Source: Polychytrium aggregatum
Lineage: Eukaryota > Chytridiomycota > Chytridiomycetes > Polychytriales
Reading direction: 5' to 3'
Assembly (NCBI RefSeq): GCF_025602895.1
Contig: NW_026516245.1
Coordinates: 198,501 to 262,500, forward strand
DNA: 64,000 bases
Made by a program: the position numbers and the translations under genes. Numbering within the stretch: the first letter of the stretch is position 1; each line of letters starts with the position of its first letter. The notes beneath the pieces were generated by a model. It searched no databases and was not told the origin of the DNA. It saw only the letters and a list, made by a program, of their open reading frames with translations. This document shows positions 27,624 to 39,569 of the stretch, in pieces.

Positions 27624-28314
27624 GCGCACATTGTTTCGTGGCGGATCTGCTCGCCGCATAGGCAGCGCCTTTCAGCAATACAACCCCCCCCCATTGATAT
27701 CGCGCAAGCCCCGCTGGCCCCCGAGCGGAGACTTGGCTGCCAGCTCCTCCCCCCCCCGCCGCAGCTGCCGTCGGGACGACAGGATCCGCCGCACGGCAGA
27801 TGTGCAGCCGATTCCCTTCGCTCGCCTTCCAATTCCCTCCTTGTGCGGTGGCATCGTGCGCAGCACGCAGGGAGCGATTGCCAAGACGGGGGCGAACATC
27901 AAAAGCGAGCCGGCCTGCTCGTCGATCGTCTGGTCCCAGGAAAGCATCTCCGCAGCAGCGCAGCGTAGGTCTCGACACAGCACGCCCGTGCGTGCGTCGG
28001 ATACGGACTGGACTCGCTGATGTGCATTGGCGGCCCACACCGAATCGGCCTTATTATCCAGCTTTGCCAAACTGCTCTGACCCAAACACCTCCTGCCCGC
28101 TCTCCCCTTCATCTCCAGCCCAGCAGGCGTTCGTCCATCTCCTCGGCCACATCCACATCCACATCCACATCCACATCCACATCCACATCCACATCCACAT
28201 CCACATCCACATCCACATCCACATCCACATTCGCATCCGCATTGGCATCCGCATTGGCATTCGGTCTCAGTCTCATCCTCAGTCCGAGTCTCAGACCCTG
28301 CACTCATATCGGCC
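27624..28314. other. Intergenic region between MCM6 and the FYVE-SAP-RING gene
   Basis: The region holds two C-rich runs (CCCCCCC at about 27685 and 27748) and the CACATC hexamer array at 28148-28230. The array is likely within the 5' leader of the next gene. No coding sequence is recognised. Confidence 0.6.
28148..28230. repeat. Hexamer microsatellite (CACATC)n, about 14 copies
   Basis: About 83 bp of near-perfect CACATC repeats degrade into GCATCCGCATTG units up to about 28262. It ends roughly 85 bp before the start codon of the downstream gene. No frame of the unit contains a stop, so long spurious open frames run through it on both strands. Confidence 0.95.
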
Positions 28315-30948
28315 ATGGCTAGCCAGTCGTCCTCCATTCCGTTCATGTCGGTGCCCGCTCTGGTGCCGGTATCTACCGTCTCGCAGTGTGCCTGTGGGTA
28401 AGTCTCATCGCCCATCTGCCACCCGGTTTCCTTTGGTCGGCCCGGGCGTCCTTCATCCAAACAGGTCGACCCGTCTGGACGAGCCCCGACTACCGAGTCG
28501 GATGCATCGCTGGGGGCCTTCGTCACTGAGTCCCTGGTGGATGAATGACTGAATGGACGGCGGATGGGCAGCTGCCATTCCTGAGACCCCTGCTCTCAAG
28601 CGATATTGTCCACGTTTGCTCCAGAGCAAAGTCCACTGACACATGTGGTTGCTCCAGCACTACATTCTCGCCCTGGAAAAAGAAGATCCACTGCCGCAAC
28701 TGCGGAAACGGTGAGTCCGGCCAACCCGGTCCTGCAGATAGCTGCCAAAAACGACTGCAGCGACTGCCTTTCGCCCGGTATGCTCACAGCTTCCCCGCTC
28801 TTCGCTCCAAACTCAAGTGCATTGCAGCCAGTGCATCAGCGAGGAGATGTTTCCGCTGCCCAAGTTCGGCCTCTTCAGCCCCGAGAAGATATGTATGATG
28901 TGCCACACCTTGATTGAAAGTACGTTCAGCCGAGAATGGCTCTCTGCCGGCGGTCCTCGTTGCCCTGGCTGCATCTGGCTCCTGGAATTGCTGGAGCGAG
29001 CGCTGGGCAGCAAACGATACCCTTTGAGCCACCCGCATATCCATCCCCTGGTCGTTGGGCTGTATCGATCGCTGGGCAACCCCTTGATACTCTGGACATT
29101 CGTTTGGATGTCCATTCGGACACTCGCCCAGATGCTTCTGCCCCGTGGTTGACGCCGCTCCTCCGTCTTCTCAGTGAAACGCAGTGACATGACTACTCTC
29201 ATGCGGCTGTCCATCAAGCAACTCAAGCTGTACATCCAAGCTTACAGCCTGCAAGCCGAGGGCATCGTCGAGAAGCAGGAGCTGGCCCGGCTGATTCTCG
29301 ACACGGCTCTGACGGATGCGATCGAGTCGGGCTTCCGACAGCGCTCTGCGCAGATCCTGGCCGCATCGTCCGGCGCCCGCAACTTTTCCCTGCTCTTCAG
29401 AAAGGAGCCGAGGGCCCCGCCTACACCGCACGATTCTCCCCAGATGAACGATGGGCCTGATACCAGGGCGAGCCCCAAGCGCGACTGGTTTACCTGGGAC
29501 GGCCTTGACAACTTCATGGACGGCATCGACAACGTCATGGAGCAGCTCAACAAGGGGGTTTCCAAGCTCGGGACTTCTTCTTCTTCGTCTGGCAGCAGCA
29601 GCGCCAGGCCCGAGTCCAACCCGCTCGGTCGCATGTTCAACGAGCGAGGCGCAAGTGCTCGAGCACCCGGAGAGGCACCGTCATCCTCCGGATACCCGCA
29701 GCCCGCAGGCTCATCGCCCCGTCCAAACGGCACCTCGACTTCAGGGAGAGCCTCGACAGCCACAGCCAACCCGACCCCACCGGACATGAGCGGCCGGTCG
29801 ACCTCCACCCAGCCATCGGCAATCCCAAGTATCTCCCAGATCATCCTGGACGAGATCGATGTCACCAGCCTTTCCATCAAGACCCTCAAGGCCATCTTGG
29901 TCCAGAATCATGTCGAGGTCGGCTCGGTGATCGAGAAAAGCGATCTTGTCAATGGCGTGTACCGTCTAATCGACGAGTCTCTGAAGACCTGGGCCGAGCG
30001 CGGAAACGGGCCGAGGAAACAAACCCCACCAGCGGCAACACCCCCGCATACTCCTCGTCCAACGCCCCCGCCTCCTTCGAATCGGCCAGCCACCGGTGCG
30101 AGCGCCTCAAGCTCCTTCGGCCAAGGAGCGGGTCCGGCGCCAAGGCCCTCGTTCAGCTTTACGCCAGCCCCCGACTCGGGTGGGGCCTCATCCGATCGCC
30201 AAGTCCCTCGGCCATCACCTCGCCCATCGCCTCCTACTGCGCGCGAGCCCGAGACCCCGCAGCCTGCATATCGGCGTCCCGCTCCCATGTTCTCCCACGC
30301 TGGGTCTGCAACTGCCTCGTCCTCGTCTGCATCGTCGTCGCAATTGCCGACGCCACCGTCAATGAGCTCCCGGTCTCCTTCCATCACGCCTGTGATCCCG
30401 CCGACCGTCGAGGACATTGTTCGGGACAACATGGACTACACAAAGTTCTCTGCTAAGACACTCAAGGCGATTTTGTATGCCAACAAGGTCGATTACAGCC
30501 ACGTTCTCGAGAAAGATGTGCTCATCAAGCGGGTCGAGAGTCTCGTGAACAACTACAAACTCGACATGAAGGCAGCAGACAACGAGGATAATCTATGCAA
30601 GGTGAGCTCAGTGGTCGGCATGCCCATGCGGGCTTGGTAAAGGCTGGGCTGTGGCGACTAACAAGCTGCTTCATGACAGATCTGCTGCGATGCGCCGGTC
30701 AACTGCGTTATTCTGGAGTGCGGACATCTCGTCACGGTGAGTTTGGGGGAGCGGAAATGCAGAGCACACGCATCGAGACGGAAGCGATGCCTCAAGGGCG
30801 AGCCACGGAACATTTGAGGATGTGGGCTAACGTCCGTGCTGCCGCATCACAGTGCATCGAGTGTGCCCGCGCCCTCGAGCGATCGACCAAGGAGTGCCCG
30901 ATATGCAGAAGCACCATCACTCGGGTTGTCCATACCTTCCGGAGCTGA
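28315..30948 (+). CDS. RNF34/RFFL-like E3 ubiquitin ligase (FYVE-like, three SAP-like repeats, RING)
   Basis: Six exons fit in phase to 605 aa: 28315-28397, 28658-28710, 28818-28919, 29175-30601, 30680-30736 and 30853-30948. The N-terminal FYVE-type zinc finger (about residues 24-80) has CACG, KKKIHCRNCG, HCSQC and CMMCH. Three SAP-like helical repeats follow: LSIKQLKLYIQAY (about 88-125), LSIKTLKAILVQN (about 308-345) and FSAKTLKAILYAN (about 498-535). Long Ser/Pro-rich linkers separate them. The C-terminal C3HC4 RING (about 552-600) has CKICCDAPVNC, ECGHLVTCIEC and CPICRS. Animal members are membrane-associated ligases that control apoptosis regulators and endosomal cargo. Substrates in a fungus are unknown. 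The FYVE-like finger lacks an obvious R(R/K)HHCR core, so strong PI3P binding is uncertain. Confidence 0.9.
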
Positions 30949-31343
30949 GCGACGCAGCGACGTGCTGCGGTCTTGGACGAGAGAGGGGTGAATGCGGGCC
31001 GAGGCGCCCATGTCACCGCTCCTGGCCCGGCAATACACACAGCAGACCGTCGAATGCACACCGGCCTGCTGGGCACAATGTTCCTCCTGGACATGATGGT
31101 CCTTCTCTGCCCAATGTTCCTCCTGGGCATCCACCGCGCCACAGCGAACGTGCTCGGGCCCACGCGCAGATCCACCGCGCCACTCGCGGCCTTGTGCGCC
31201 GTGCCGTCCCATGCTCTCGTGCCACCCACCCCGCCGTTCGCCGTTCGCCGTTCCGGTCGGCCAGCACATCCATCCGCCTCGTCCTGCTGCACTCTCCTTC
31301 CTCGTTTCTCCGCGTCTGCACCTCATCCCGCATCCTCCTCGCC
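30949..31343. other. Intergenic region upstream of the monoacylglycerol lipase
   Basis: This 395-bp gap contains a repeated ATGTTCCTCCTGG segment (about 31078 and 31111), CACCGCGCCAC direct repeats and three GCCGTTC units near 31235. It probably includes the promoter and leader of the lipase gene. Confidence 0.5.
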
Positions 31344-33281
31344 ATGACTTCGTCCAGCGCCTCAGTCACCATCGACACCAAGTGGTTCCAGGCCAGCGAC
31401 GGCACATCCATCTTCACCCGCACCTGGATCGTAAGTGGCTCTGCGTCCGGGTCGGAGGAGGAGGAGGGCACTAATAGGCCCGGCTGCGGTGGCCTTTGCT
31501 TGCATGGCCAACAGCTGCAGCTGCCGGGTTGGTCCACTCTGACCCGCCCATTCGGTTCTCTTCCTCTGCTACATTCGCCTCGTTCGTCGCTCCCATTTCT
31601 TCTCCGCTCCCCGGCACGTATTCGCACCAGCCCTCCACCGAGCCCAAGATCGTTCTCTGTCATCTGCACGGCCTTGGCGAGCACTCGGGCCGCTACACTC
31701 CAATCTTTACCCAGTATGCCCAGCACGGCATCAAATCCTACTCGTTCGACCAGCGAGGTTTCGGCGAGACAGGCCGCAAGTCCGGCACCCTGGGCTACAA
31801 CGACGGCATCAAGCGTGTCTATGCCGATGTCGACGAGCTCCTCGCCCGTGTCAAGAGCGAGCACCCTGAGCTCCCGATTGTGCTGAGCGGCCAGTCTATG
31901 GGTATGTCCTATCTGTATTGACTCTATCATCCGCCGCGGCCAACCAGTCGGGGGCGGATTGGGAGCTGCTCGAGTACTAACTGCTTACCCACTGTCTCCG
32001 CCATGTCCAGGCGGCGGACTCGCCCTGGGCTATGTCGTTTCCAAGGTCACCCAGTCCAAGCCTGTCGATCTGGCCGGCATCATTGCCATGTGTATGTTGT
32101 CGCTGCAACCGCTCCAGTCTACTCGAGACGTCGATATTGATGTATTTCTGCGCCCTCGTCTCCATTCTGCCGCATAGCCCCGTTCATTCTGCTGCCCAAG
32201 GAGACGGCTCCCGACCCGTTTACATATTGGGGCGGGCGCATCCTCGCCCCTATCGTGCCATCGCTTCCGATCAAAAAGGTGCTCGGTAAGTCTCTGGTTC
32301 CTAGAGAGGGGGAGTTGCCCAGCCGAGCGGGAGCGGTGTCGCTGGGGATGGACGCAGCGGGTGCGCAAGAACATGCCCAGCGCCATTGCGAATTGTGATG
32401 CACCATATCATCTACTCACTCTCACACATCCGTTCTTGCCAGACATCCGAAGCATCAGCCGAGTCGAGAGCGTCCGGGTCGACTACCTGAACGATCCGCT
32501 GAACCACCAGTATATCTCGGTCGGAACAGGTGAGAGCCCCAGGCCGTTTCAGCAAGTCAGATGGCTCCCGGTGCTGCCCCTCGTCCCAGCCGCTTCCCGC
32601 ATCTCTCGTTCCAGCGCCGGTCTGACTGTATTTACTCTCTGGTTTGACGCCGGATCCGACACTGGGCTCGCCAAGGAAACGACATTCTCTCCAACGGCGA
32701 TAACCTCCACAAGTCGGGATATCAGCATCTCCACATTCCGCTGTGCATGGCCCACGGCGAGGCGGACATTATCACCAGGTAGCAATCGATCTCTTCTCAC
32801 TCTGCGCCAGTCCCTGTTGGCCGATGCGTCCGCGATGTCCGCTGTGTTGTCTCGCGGCACATTCTCATGGCTCCCTCACACTCCCATGGCGATCCAGTGC
32901 CCCGGCTACCAAGGACTTTTTCGAAAAGGCTCCGTCTCAGACGAAGGTCATCAAGCTCATCCCCGATGCTGTCCACGAACGTATGTAGCCGTGCTGTCTC
33001 CTGAGCCTGATCTCGTCCTGTGGTCCAGGATGTGCTGAAATGGGGGGCGGGGTGGAGGACATTGAGGAGTTAGTCCGGGAAGCGCAGAGGCGGACAGATA
33101 TCAGCAGACCGGTTGTTTGTGGCTGACATGCTCATTGTGTTCCTCTCATGCACCACTCGCGTCCGCCGAATCTCGCTGCTTTTCACATGGGGCGGACATG
33201 GAACCAGTGCACAACGACCTCTGCCGGGAGGATGTCATCGACTTTTACACCAAGTTTATGCTTGGCCTCGCGGCCAACTGA
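31344..33281 (+). CDS. YJU3: Monoacylglycerol lipase, Yju3/MGLL family (alpha/beta hydrolase)
   Basis: The enzyme hydrolyses monoacylglycerols to glycerol and a fatty acid, usually at lipid droplets or ER membranes. Eight exons fit in phase to 297 aa: 31344-31430, 31631-31901, 32011-32091, 32178-32285, 32443-32529, 32676-32778, 32898-32980 and 33208-33281. The oxyanion-loop HG motif is CHLHGLGEHSGRY. The nucleophile elbow is SGQSMGGGLALG, with Gln where the family often has His (GHSMGG). The catalytic Asp lies in MAHGEADIIT and the catalytic His in DAVHELHND. Length is typical for the family. It converges on the flippase gene. Confidence 0.95.
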
Positions 33282-33993
33282 TCGGGTCACACCTCACTTG
33301 GCTCGGTTTTCCCATCTTTCAAACTGCCTGCTTTTGTATCTGATCGCCTCTGCCATTTGCCGAAAAGAATGCATGCGAGTCCGTCGTCGCCCCTGCCAAA
33401 CCCCATTTGTGCCATGGGCTGCTTCAGTGCTTCAGTAAAGCGCCAGCGAGACCGTGTGTGCATCAGATAGCTCGGGAGACACTGCGAGGCGGAGCGAGGA
33501 CGGCGAGAAAAGAGAGAATGGGAAAACAAAGCGGACATATGCAGTGGTTCTATTGGTCTTCAAACGATAAAACTGGACATGAACAGGAAAGTAGGATAGG
33601 GAATCCGTCGTGACAACCGCGAGCTGCGACAGGAGGAGTGCCTTGAGGAGGGGGGCGAATCCAACGCAGCGCTGGTTGGACACAGCCGGCAGAGTCGCCG
33701 ACAACGGCACAGGTGGATCGGACTGGGGACCAGAGCGGCTGGACAGACGCATGGGAACTTGCAATCCCGCTGGCTGACCTCCATGAGCCGACCCAACTGG
33801 TTTCCACTATCGCCAAAGCCGCATCATAGCAAAAGCATCGCATCACGCCAAATCACATCAAACAAATCGGCATCCAGAGTAAGCCACACAATCAGGGAGG
33901 GGGCAGCGGCGGGCCAATGCCATTCTCGACGACAGAGCCGACCAAGACGCTTTGCTTCTGGCAGCAGCCTCACCGCGCGCATGGGGTTGGGCA
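33282..33993. other. Convergent 3' intergenic region, lipase / P4-ATPase
   Basis: This 712-bp region lies between two convergent genes. It has no recognisable gene or notable repeat. Both genes' 3' untranslated regions and terminators should lie here. Confidence 0.55.
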
Positions 33994-36900
33994 CTACATG
34001 CCCGTGGGCTTTCGTCGGGTGGTGTCGTAGACACGGATGAGGTTGGCCTGGCCGCTCTCGTTCTGCGAGAAGGCAAAGCCACGAGTGCGCTGCAAACGCT
34101 GGATCTGGCGGACCTTGTGCACAGCCTTGCGGAACCACTCCTGGCGGGGCCGGTAGTCTGGAACGTTGAACTTTTGGATCTCCTGGATGATGTGATACGA
34201 CTTGGGGAAGTACGTTCGTCGGACGCTTTGTTTCATGAAAGAAGGGTTCGTGGCAATGGGTGGGGAAGTCGGGTGAGTTGGGTGAGTTGGGTGAGTTAGG
34301 CGAGTTGGGTGAGTTGGGTGAGTTGGGTGAGTTTGGCGATCCCGAGCGCACAAGGGCAGAAGGCGGCCAGATTGCAGACTCGGTGCTGGATGACGCTCGT
34401 GCATGCGCAAGCAGGACATCCAGCTTCTAGTTCATGAAGCAATACGACACGCACCCCCCCCCGAGCGAGTGCGACTCTAGCCTCTTTCAGTCAATCCCAT
34501 CCTTCAGTTCCATCCACAAAACGAATCAGAAGCAGGCACTTACTATCGCCAGACAAAGTCACGCAGCACGGCGGCAATCGGCACGACCAGGATGGAGAAC
34601 CAGAGGCTCGCATTGCCAAACATCGGGGCAGCTAGACCAGTGAGCTCGTCGCTGATGCCGATGAGTGGGCCCACCAACGACCACAGCGGGAAGCCCGTGA
34701 ACCACAGACCGATACTACCGAGGTAGGCAATGTAGGTGTAGCTGACCCAGGTGTCTGTGATGATCGCTGCCTTCCATGTGATGGTCAGCAAGTCGACGGT
34801 GTAGACCGACTGGCCGAGCAGCCACAGGTTGCCCATCAAACCCGATCCCAGCAGGTTGCCTTCGCCGTAGATGCATGACATCATCCAGTAGAGCACGAGC
34901 GAGTGGAAGAACGAGTTGATGATCCAGGCCCAGAAGGTGCGGTGGTTGTAGAACTCGGATCGCTGGCCGAGCTTGTAGATCTGGGGGTACTTGTCCAGCA
35001 TACGGGCGCTGACGTAGCAGTCAAAGACACCCAGGACCAGGGGCTGCAGGACGGCAAAGGCAACGTTGTAGGACGCCTGGGTCCAGGACTCGAAGAGGGT
35101 CTATGCAAGGGAATATAGGCGGGTCGAGTAGGATGAGTGTCGCGAAGCGCAGATATCGCGCGGCAGCGCAGCTTGAATCTATGGCTCCGAGAGCCTCCCC
35201 ACGACACAGACTCATTGGTGATATCCAGTCAGGACAGAGTCATCTGCTCATAAGGAAGCCGGCGGAAACAGGGCGACTCGACAACCGGGTAACATCAGCA
35301 GCGACGGCAGGCCCGCCCTACCTGTCCAGAAAAGCCGTTGTCAATCGCAAACCACAGCTGAATGGTGTACATGGTGATGTTCTTGTAGAAACTGTACAAG
35401 ATCAACTTGCTCAGGCGTGAGTAGGCCCATCCGCCGTGGACAAGCAGAAGCTTGCGCAGGAATCGGAACTGAGCGATGGCAAAGTCAGCGGCACGAGCGG
35501 CCTGGAGTCCCTCCATGCCCGATATACCGATGCCAACGTGTGCAGACTGGATCATGCTGACGTCGTTGGCGCCGTCGCCGATGGCGAGCGTCACAGAGCC
35601 CTCGACATTGCGCTTGACCAGCTTGACCACCAAGGCCTTTTGCAGCGGCGAGACACGACAGCAGATGACGGCCTTGCATAAGGTCGCCAGCTCCAGGAAG
35701 AGCATCTCAATGTCCTTTTCAAGGGCAAAGTCCAGGGTGCGGCCATCGATGATGAGAGCCAGAGGCTAATGGTCGAGTTCAGGCCAGGTGCGGAATAGGA
35801 AGGGTGTGGCAAAAAGGCAGGTGGCGGGTTAGCGACGTACTTGACACCCGAGCATGATCGGAAGGCTCTAGTTCGGACAGTGCACGAACAGTCCGCAGCC
35901 AGGACCCTGTACAAACATACCTCCAAGATCGTGTCAATGTCCTTTCTCATCTTGATGCCTCGCTTGACACCGAGAGTCGACATGAGTTTCTGGTAGCCCG
36001 AGGGGTTTGTGTAGTGACGCACGTTCTCGAATCCAGGCGAGGGATTGGGTCCGCGAATCATCTCGAGCTTCTTCTGCAGGTACTGCTTGGTGTCAAAGTG
36101 CGTCTCCTCGTTGCAGACAATAAGCTGCATTTCCTCGGTAATGAGCTTGCAGCTGTATCCGATGTTGATGGCCGTTTCTTGGCGATCGCCCGTCAGGACC
36201 CAGATCTTGATCCCGGCCTCCATCAGGGTGTGGATGGTGTCAGGGACGCCGTCCTGGAGTTTGTCTTCGATGGCAGTCGCGCCGATCAGGAAAAGATCCT
36301 TCTCAATGAGCTCGGCCGCGCGATCGAGCTCCTCCTGCCGATTGGTGATGGTTGTGGCCGCGCGGTCGTAGATGCTGCTCCACTCGCTGTATTCGGCTTC
36401 GGAGACTTCGCGGTATGCGATGCAGAGTGTACGGAGACCCTCACAGGCGCACTCTTCCAGGTGGATAGTGGTGATGTCGACAAAGGGATTGTTGGGAGCA
36501 AGTCGCTCCAGGATCACTGTGTCGGCACCCTTGGTGAGCAGCTTGATTCGTCCGTCAGGGCCACGAACAATGGCACTCATGCGTTTGCGCGTCGAGTTGA
36601 ACTCGCAGATGTTGAGGATCTCAAATTCCAGCTCCTGGCCCTTGGCCACGATCGTGACAGAGCGGGGGCGGCGAGTCTAAGCCGGAGGGAATATAGACGA
36701 GGGATACGTGATCAGCTACCAATTCGCATTCAGATGCAGATTCAACTGCAGGTCACGCGTCACGACGGCCTCAAAGGTGCGACCACCTGTGGACGGAGAA
36801 AGCGTCGGATGCACCTCGACCAAACAAGGTGCGTGAGACCCACCACAAACTCATAGCCGAGTGAGCGAGCGCCCTTGACCAGGGCAGCCTCGTCAGGAGA

Positions 36901-39569
36901 GGACGCTTGGTAGACAATGCCACCGGGCTCGGTGTCGCTCCGTTCGGGGATGACGGTGTGGCAGACAGCCAACAGAGTCAAGAACTCATTCAAAAACGCA
37001 GAGTTCGGGCCTTCCTTGAGATCGTTGTTGAGCTGGAGGAAGTTTTTGTACGACTGTGTCCGCATGGAGTGGATGGGCGCCGATTATTGTCGGAGGGATG
37101 AGGGATGTGAGAGGGGTTCCGGGGTGAGCACATATCCATGAATAGCGTGCCAGACGAGCAGAGAGCATGGACAGCTCAATGGTTGGCGCAAACAGGCTGG
37201 CAAGCGGTGCGTCCTACCGTTCCGCCATCGTCTCTGGACTTTTTGTCGTCGGGAACAACGTCGGCATAGACAACTCCGGCAACAGAGCACATGCGGAACT
37301 CCATGATGTTGCAAGTGAGCGTGCCGGTCTTGTCCGAGAAAATGTAGTCGATCTGGCCCAGCTCCTCAACCAGCGACGACGTGCGAGCAGTCGCGGGTGT
37401 GTTCGAGGGCTCGTAGAACATGTCCAGGTCCTGGTTGATCAGCGCGCTCAACATAAGCTTGACGACTTCCATGGTGACGATCAAACTGGATGTAGATGTA
37501 CCATTCATGAAACCGTAAGTACACATGCACGGATTTCGCACGGAGCATCGCCGCATGCGCGAATCAGTCGGCCATGACATCGCGCTATGGTTGTTACCTG
37601 AGAGGAATGAGATTATTGAAGAGGATGATGAAGGTCAAGATGTTTCCACCAAAGACGTTCAAAGAACCGATCAAAGTGGTGTCGAAGAGGAGAATGCGGC
37701 TTTCGAAATTGGCGCTGCGCTATTGGTGTGGGTGTTTGGGAAACAAGATATCGCTGCAGTTAGCGTCGCGTTCAGCAGAGCCTGGGCGCAGAAGCATTCA
37801 TGTTGGAAAAAGTCTCGACACGATGGACACCCCTGTCGGTCAGGATACTCACCGTGCGCACAAACATGGCACCGGAGCAGATCACCGACATCACAATCAG
37901 AATGCAGAACAGGAAGATGATCTGTGTGTTTACGAGTCCGTCGACCTTGGTCTTCTTGATCGGTGTGGCACTGGAGCACGGACACATCGAATCAGATCAA
38001 ATGGAGGCGAGTACAAGGGGCGCCAAGGTGCTGTACGGCACCATGATGCAAGCAAAAAGGAAATGCGGCAGAGTTGCAGCAGCAGCTCCCCGGAGCAACG
38101 TACGTGGCATTTCGCATCAATTTGGTTTCGTGGCCAGTAAAGACAACAACGGCGTAGATCCAAGGGGTGTTGCGGAGTTGGGCGCCACGCAGCAGGATCT
38201 GGGTTGGGTTCAAGGGCAGGTCGCCCTGCGCGGTTGAGAGCGTACCCTCGTAGGTGTACAGTCGGTTGTTTGGCAGCTCGGAGCGAATAAGGCCTATGTA
38301 GGAGCCAGAGACCGTTACAACCATGGCACGATCATCCGAGGTGATGCAGCGGCGAGAAACGGGACGATAAGTACCTTCGAATCTCGCAATCTCAGGCGGC
38401 GAGATCATGTGGGCTGTCTCGGGCAGGGCCTGACGGATCTTGAGGTTGGTTTCGCTGGAACGCAGGTAAAGCGGATGCAGAATGTCAGCGTTGGGCAAAC
38501 AAGGCCACAGCTGGGATGAGTCATCGCCTGATGTTGGGCAGCATCCGGATAGAAGGGCAGTGGGTCAAGCGCATGGAGACGGTGAGTCCAGCACAAAGCC
38601 GACAGTTCACCGGAAGGGTGCTCACCCGTCCAGGTTGCTTGTTTCGATATAGCAGATGCCATCGGGCTCTGACGACGAGAGCAGGATGATGTCCGCGGGG
38701 AAGAACTCGGAGTTTTCGATGCGAACGATATCGCCGACTTGGATATCGCTCCACGACTTTTTGACAAAGTGCTGGCCCTGCAGGGCCCACGACATGCGGT
38801 TGTTGACCTCAGTATCTTGTCGGCGACGCTTGACATCCTCAAAGATCTCCTTGATGGCGGAGAAGATGATGACGATGGAGAGTGGAATCGCCGTGCCGGC
38901 TTTGTTGGTGGGCGAGATGTTTGGGATTTGCTGGTGGTGGAAGGGCGGGGACGGGGGCGCACGAAGGCGACCACAGCGGGGGGGGGGCGATTACAGAGAT
39001 CAGCCATTGGTCACAGATGTATTGCCAGAAGGGGAGGGCACCAAGCGTTCGACATCGTATCGAGTGGTGGACGTTGGATCGAGTGGTGGATGTTGCGTTG
39101 AAATGTTGAGAGGCGGGTCGATGATCAGCAACTGGGCCAAGCCGAGGCGACGACACAGTCAAAGCCGGCTTTCAAAGAACCGTCGCCGAGGCGGCCATCA
39201 AGAGCAGTCTCGAGCCCGCTTGTGCCAATCACACTCGAGAAAAGTCCAGTGGCATCCTCAGCGTCGCCGGTGCGACATCTCGAGAATGCCGACGGCCTCT
39301 CAAGACGGCAGCAGTAGCAGATGTACCGGTCAGAGCAGGTGGCCAGAGCATACCTGGATGCACGACACAAACAAGAAGAACATGTTGGCATATTTGGTGA
39401 ACTGCTCGTAAAGGAACTTTGGCAGGAATGTGACGGCGTTGTACTTGGCCGTGGAGATTCTGTTGTGCAGGAACTTTTGCTGCTGGTTCTTGATGGGGTC
39501 GTTGAGGTGGATGATTCGCTGGCCGTGGGGCTCCCTCCTCAGCGTTGATACTCTCGAGAACAGGCCCAT
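33994..39569 (-). CDS. DRS2: P4-type ATPase, Drs2/ATP8A-like phospholipid flippase
   Basis: P4-ATPases move aminophospholipids from the exoplasmic to the cytosolic leaflet of Golgi, endosome or plasma membranes. Eleven exons fit in phase to 1,192 aa: 39569-39354, 38930-38626, 38454-38104, 37970-37853, 37719-37598, 37485-37218, 37053-36844, 36676-35921, 35765-35322, 35100-34544 and 34225-33994. Motifs in order are [10 protein letters not shown]-like [16 protein letters not shown], the A-domain [12 protein letters not shown]4 [13 protein letters not shown], the phosphorylation site SDKTGTLT (Asp at about residue 420), [10 protein letters not shown], and the hinge [11 protein letters not shown]. 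The tail [10 protein letters not shown]...LIRVYD resembles the Drs2 C-terminal autoinhibitory region. TM4 has PLSL rather than the usual PISL. The N-terminus is short ([13 protein letters not shown]), so a further upstream exon is possible. A CDC50-type partner would be needed and is not in this window. Confidence 0.96.
34270..34335. repeat. 9-bp tandem repeat (GAGTTGGGT) in the last flippase intron
   Basis: About seven copies of GAGTTGGGT, some varied, lie in intron 34226-34543. On the transcribed strand they read CCCAACTCA, and one variant gives CTAACTCAC. They sit about 45-110 nt before the acceptor, where branch site and pyrimidine tract are expected. Confidence 0.85.

Noticed and set aside
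28148-28230. Array that might be read as CRISPR-like
   Set aside because: The 6-bp units are contiguous with no spacers; it is a microsatellite in a eukaryotic genome.
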